DNA from: Fidelibacterota bacterium
GTDB taxonomy: Bacteria > Fidelibacterota > UBA2242
NCBI GenBank assembly: GCA_023229045.1
Contig: JALOAB010000101.1
Span: 1 to 7,715 of the forward strand
Direction of reading: 5' to 3'
Length of the DNA stretch: 7,715 nt
Part shown: positions 6,277 through 7,715 of the stretch, piece by piece
Layout of the letters: the number at the start of each line of letters is the position of its first letter
Position numbering within the stretch: the stretch's first letter is position 1
The notes under the pieces: model-generated
The model's database searches: none
What the model saw: only the letters and a program-made list of their open reading frames with translations
Told to the model about the DNA's origin: nothing
Translations under genes and position numbers: made by a program

Positions 6277-7254
6277 ATGGCAAATATTAAGAAAATCGCC
6301 GTACTTACCAGCGGTGGCGACGCGCCCGGCATGAATGCCTGTGTGCGCGCGGTGGTGCGCACCGCAATTTACGACGGCATCGCAGTATTTGGGATTTACG
6401 GTGGTTATGAGGGACTGATCAATGGCGAAATCATGCCTTTGAACCGGCGCTCGGTGAGCAATCTGATCCAGAAAGGCGGCACTTTCCTGAAGACTTCGCG
6501 CAGTGAAACTTTCCTGCACGTCGCCGGTCGCAAACGCGCCGCCGATGTTCTGAAAGAGTGGGAAATCAACGGCTTGGTTGTGATCGGCGGCGACGGCAGT
6601 TTTCGCGGCGCGCACACCCTTCATCAGGAGCAAAATGTAAATGTTGTCGGTATTCCCGGCACGATTGATAACGACATCTATGGCACGGATCTGACGATAG
6701 GCTACGATACCGCCGTGATGACGGCGCTGGATTCGATAGACAAAATCCGCGATACGGCCGCATCCCACGACCGACTCTTCATCGTTGAAGTCATGGGGCG
6801 ACACGCCGGATTTATCGCCCTGGAAGTCGGGATATGCGGCGGCGCTGAAGAAATTCTGGTGCCGGAAGTCCATTTATCACTGGACGACCTGGGCAATTTA
6901 ATCAAAACCTGGGCGACGACCGGCAAAACCAGTAGTCTGATCGTAGTCGCCGAAGGTGATGAACTTGGTAATGCCCATGAAATTGCCAAAACTTTGCAGT
7001 CACAGTTCCACGCCAATTGTCACGTCTGCATTCTGGGACATACCCAGCGCGGCGGCAGTCCGACCGCCACCGATCGCCTGCTGGCCAGCCGCCTCGGATA
7101 TCACGCCGTCCAAGCTCTGGAAAACGGCCAAACTGACATTATGGTCGGCTGGGCAAATAATGCCGCGACCTTCATCCCTTTACCCGAAACCTGGGAAAAG
7201 AAAAAGCCGCTGGACGCCGAACTGCTGAAAATCTATCGGATATTGTCAGCCTGA
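6277..7254 (+). CDS. pfkA: ATP-dependent 6-phosphofructokinase
   Basis: This phosphorylates fructose 6-phosphate to fructose 1,6-bisphosphate in glycolysis. The 325 residues match the short bacterial PfkA type. Visible motifs are LTSGGDAPGMN (10-20), GGDGS (104-108), PGTIDND (127-133) with catalytic D131, MGRHAG (173-178), E226 in VVAEGD, and GHTQRGGSP (254-262) with R258. GGDGS points to ATP as donor, since PPi-dependent enzymes usually have GGDDT or GGDDS. R24 and R28 are placed like allosteric-site arginines of the E. coli enzyme. A GAGAGG site lies five bases before the ATG. It follows the small regulator candidate by 25 bases and may be read from the same transcript. A glycolytic gene at the end of a ureide/purine catabolic series is unusual. 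No strong intrinsic terminator follows. Confidence 0.95.
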   Translation: MANIKKIAVLTSGGDAPGMNACVRAVVRTAIYDGIAVFGIYGGYEGLINGEIMPLNRRSVSNLIQKGGTFLKTSRSETFLHVAGRKRAADVLKEWEINGLVVIGGDGSFRGAHTLHQEQNVNVVGIPGTIDNDIYGTDLTIGYDTAVMTALDSIDKIRDTAASHDRLFIVEVMGRHAGFIALEVGICGGAEEILVPEVHLSLDDLGNLIKTWATTGKTSSLIVVAEGDELGNAHEIAKTLQSQFHANCHVCILGHTQRGGSPTATDRLLASRLGYHAVQALENGQTDIMVGWANNAATFIPLPETWEKKKPLDAELLKIYRILSA

Positions 7255-7300
7255 GTAACTGATGCTCGCTAAATTGAAAAAGTCATTCAAAGGTTTTTTC

Positions 7301-7331
7301 TTTGATAATAGCTCTCATAATGGTAATTTTG
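7301..7331 (+). promoter_or_regulatory. Bacteroidota-type promoter for tRNA-Lys
   Basis: TTTG at 7301-7304 and TAATTTTG at 7324-7331 are separated by 19 bases. This is an exact match to the -33 TTTG / -7 TAnnTTTG pattern of Bacteroidota housekeeping promoters. The start point would fall a few bases later, just before the tRNA at 7345. The match is notable because other candidate promoters here fit the ordinary -35/-10 pattern better. Confidence 0.5.
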
Positions 7332-7344
7332 CGCGCTTTTTGCA

Positions 7345-7417
7345 GGGTGCATAGCTCAGTCGGTAGAGCAACGGCCTTTTAAGCCGTGGGTCGCAGGTTC
7401 GATCCCTGCTGCACTCA
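7345..7417 (+). tRNA. tRNA-Lys(UUU)
   Basis: A complete 73-base cloverleaf can be drawn. The acceptor stem pairs 7345-7351 with 7410-7416 (one G-U pair). The D stem is GCTC/GAGC (7354-7357, 7366-7369). The anticodon stem ACGGC/GCCGT encloses loop CTTTTAA with anticodon TTT at 7378-7380. The T arm is GCAGG-TTCGATC-CCTGC (7393-7409). The discriminator is A7417 and CCA is not encoded. It reads lysine codons AAA and AAG. Its 3' end is duplicated downstream at 7557-7579. Confidence 0.95.
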
Positions 7418-7423
7418 CAAATC
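7401..7423 (+). repeat. attL-like direct repeat at tRNA-Lys 3' end
   Basis: This 23-base stretch covers the last 17 bases of the tRNA plus six bases beyond and recurs perfectly at 7557-7579. Duplication of a tRNA 3' end is the usual mark of site-specific integration by tyrosine recombinases. No integrase lies in the window. Confidence 0.6.
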
Positions 7424-7556
7424 TCTGACCATATCTAAAAGTCTATATCCTTTATTGCAGTCTTTCCATAATAAGAACCTGCGAGAAGGTTCCCCGCCTG
7501 CGTGACTGCATCAGCAGTCGGGCAGGCCCGCCTGAACGGATCTATAGTCGGGCAGG
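7424..7556. other. Short palindrome-rich insertion between duplicated tRNA ends
   Basis: The 133 bases between the direct repeats hold no convincing gene. They contain a 6-bp hairpin (GAACCT 7475-7480 with AGGTTC 7487-7492), a larger hairpin at 7496-7527, and two copies of AGTCGGGCAGG (7516-7526 and 7546-7556). A perfect 14-bp palindrome (7552-7565) straddles the right junction. It may be a scar of an integrated element or a REP/MITE-like insertion. Confidence 0.45.
7496..7527. repeat. REP-like imperfect palindrome
   Basis: GCCTGC and GACTGC pair with GCAGTC and GCAGGC across an ATCA loop, with one 2x2 internal mismatch (GT/GG). That gives 12 paired bases in a 32-base unit. No U-tract follows, so it does not look like a terminator. 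Confidence 0.6.
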
Positions 7557-7579
7557 GATCCCTGCTGCACTCACAAATC
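7557..7579 (+). repeat. attR-like direct repeat (second copy of tRNA-Lys 3' end)
   Basis: This is a perfect 23-base match to 7401-7423. The five bases before it (7552-7556, GCAGG) also match the tRNA T-stem at 7393-7397. They are joined without the TTC of the T loop, so the copy looks like a 3' tRNA fragment with a three-base deletion. From 7580 to 7683 I see no gene or clear structure. Confidence 0.6.
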
Positions 7580-7683
7580 CAAACAAAATTACTGAAGTCA
7601 AAACAATCAGGTATTAATCTATCAGCGTGAGCGTCTTTTTCTATTAACAACGGCATATTCTTCAAAATAGAGAGAGAATGATG

Positions 7684-7712
7684 TTGACTTTTGAGCAAAT
7701 ATACCCTAAAAT
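7684..7712 (+). promoter_or_regulatory. Candidate sigma70-type promoter at right edge
   Basis: TTGACT (7684-7689) and TAAAAT (7707-7712) are 17 bases apart, one mismatch each from consensus. A gene reading rightward probably begins beyond the window. Consensus matching only. Confidence 0.4.
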
Positions 7713-7715
7713 TGT

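Noticed and set aside
7287..7305. Intrinsic terminator after pfkA
   Set aside because: TCAAAG/CTTTGA encloses a T-rich loop, but the stem is short and AT-rich and no U-tract follows; it also overlaps the tRNA promoter.
7557..7579. Second tRNA gene
   Set aside because: Only the 3' fragment is present, with no D arm or anticodon arm and a T loop missing three bases.
7435..7698. 87-residue minus-strand open frame
   Set aside because: It runs across the duplicated tRNA fragment and palindromes, has no recognisable motif, and looks like chance.

Overview
The window looks like chromosomal DNA of an anaerobic, mid-GC bacterium that I cannot place with confidence. Most genes have clear Shine-Dalgarno sites. 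The tRNA-Lys gene is preceded by an excellent match to the Bacteroidota-type promoter (TTTG-N19-TAnnTTTG). A gene of the S23 four-helix-bundle family is present, a family that I recall as common in FCB-group genomes. A member of the wider FCB assemblage is possible, but this is inference.

Layout. On the minus strand at the left are a polytopic membrane protein (327-1001) and, downstream in the same reading frame, a THEP1-type NTPase (1-320, running off the left edge). A divergent intergenic region (1002-1269) follows. From 1270 a plus-strand operon-like series begins: a fold-type II PLP enzyme (1270-2736), an S23 gene (2801-3196), an AllB-like cyclic amidohydrolase (3248-4615), an SsnA-like amidohydrolase (4628-5974), a small ACT/NikR-C-like regulator candidate (5991-6251) and ATP-dependent 6-phosphofructokinase (6277-7254). 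A tRNA-Lys(UUU) gene lies at 7345-7417. A perfect 23-bp copy of its 3' end recurs about 156 bp downstream, around a short palindrome-rich insertion.

How the genes fit together. A cyclic-amide hydrolase beside SsnA recalls the anaerobic purine/urate degradation clusters of gut bacteria (hydA, ssnA, ygeX and others). There, ring-opened purine products are taken through aminohydrolases and a PLP lyase to 2,3-diaminopropionate and pyruvate. The PLP enzyme here is not recognisably YgeX and may be a non-orthologous lyase for the same kind of step. Other members of that cluster type, such as xanthine dehydrogenase or carbamoyltransferase, are absent from the window.

The most unusual structure is the S23 locus between the PLP enzyme and the AllB-like gene. 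The AT-rich gene is bracketed by two arrays of 11-nt tandem repeats in inverted orientation (2738-2781 and 3187-3252). Parts of the arrays can pair as a 24-bp stem around the whole gene. This resembles the architecture of intervening sequences in 23S rRNA, but here it sits inside a protein-coding operon. The right array also forms an unbroken chain of five 4-codon minicistrons linked by ATGA stop/start overlaps. The chain leads from the S23 stop codon to the ATG of the AllB-like gene, which is the only plus-strand operon gene without a visible Shine-Dalgarno site.
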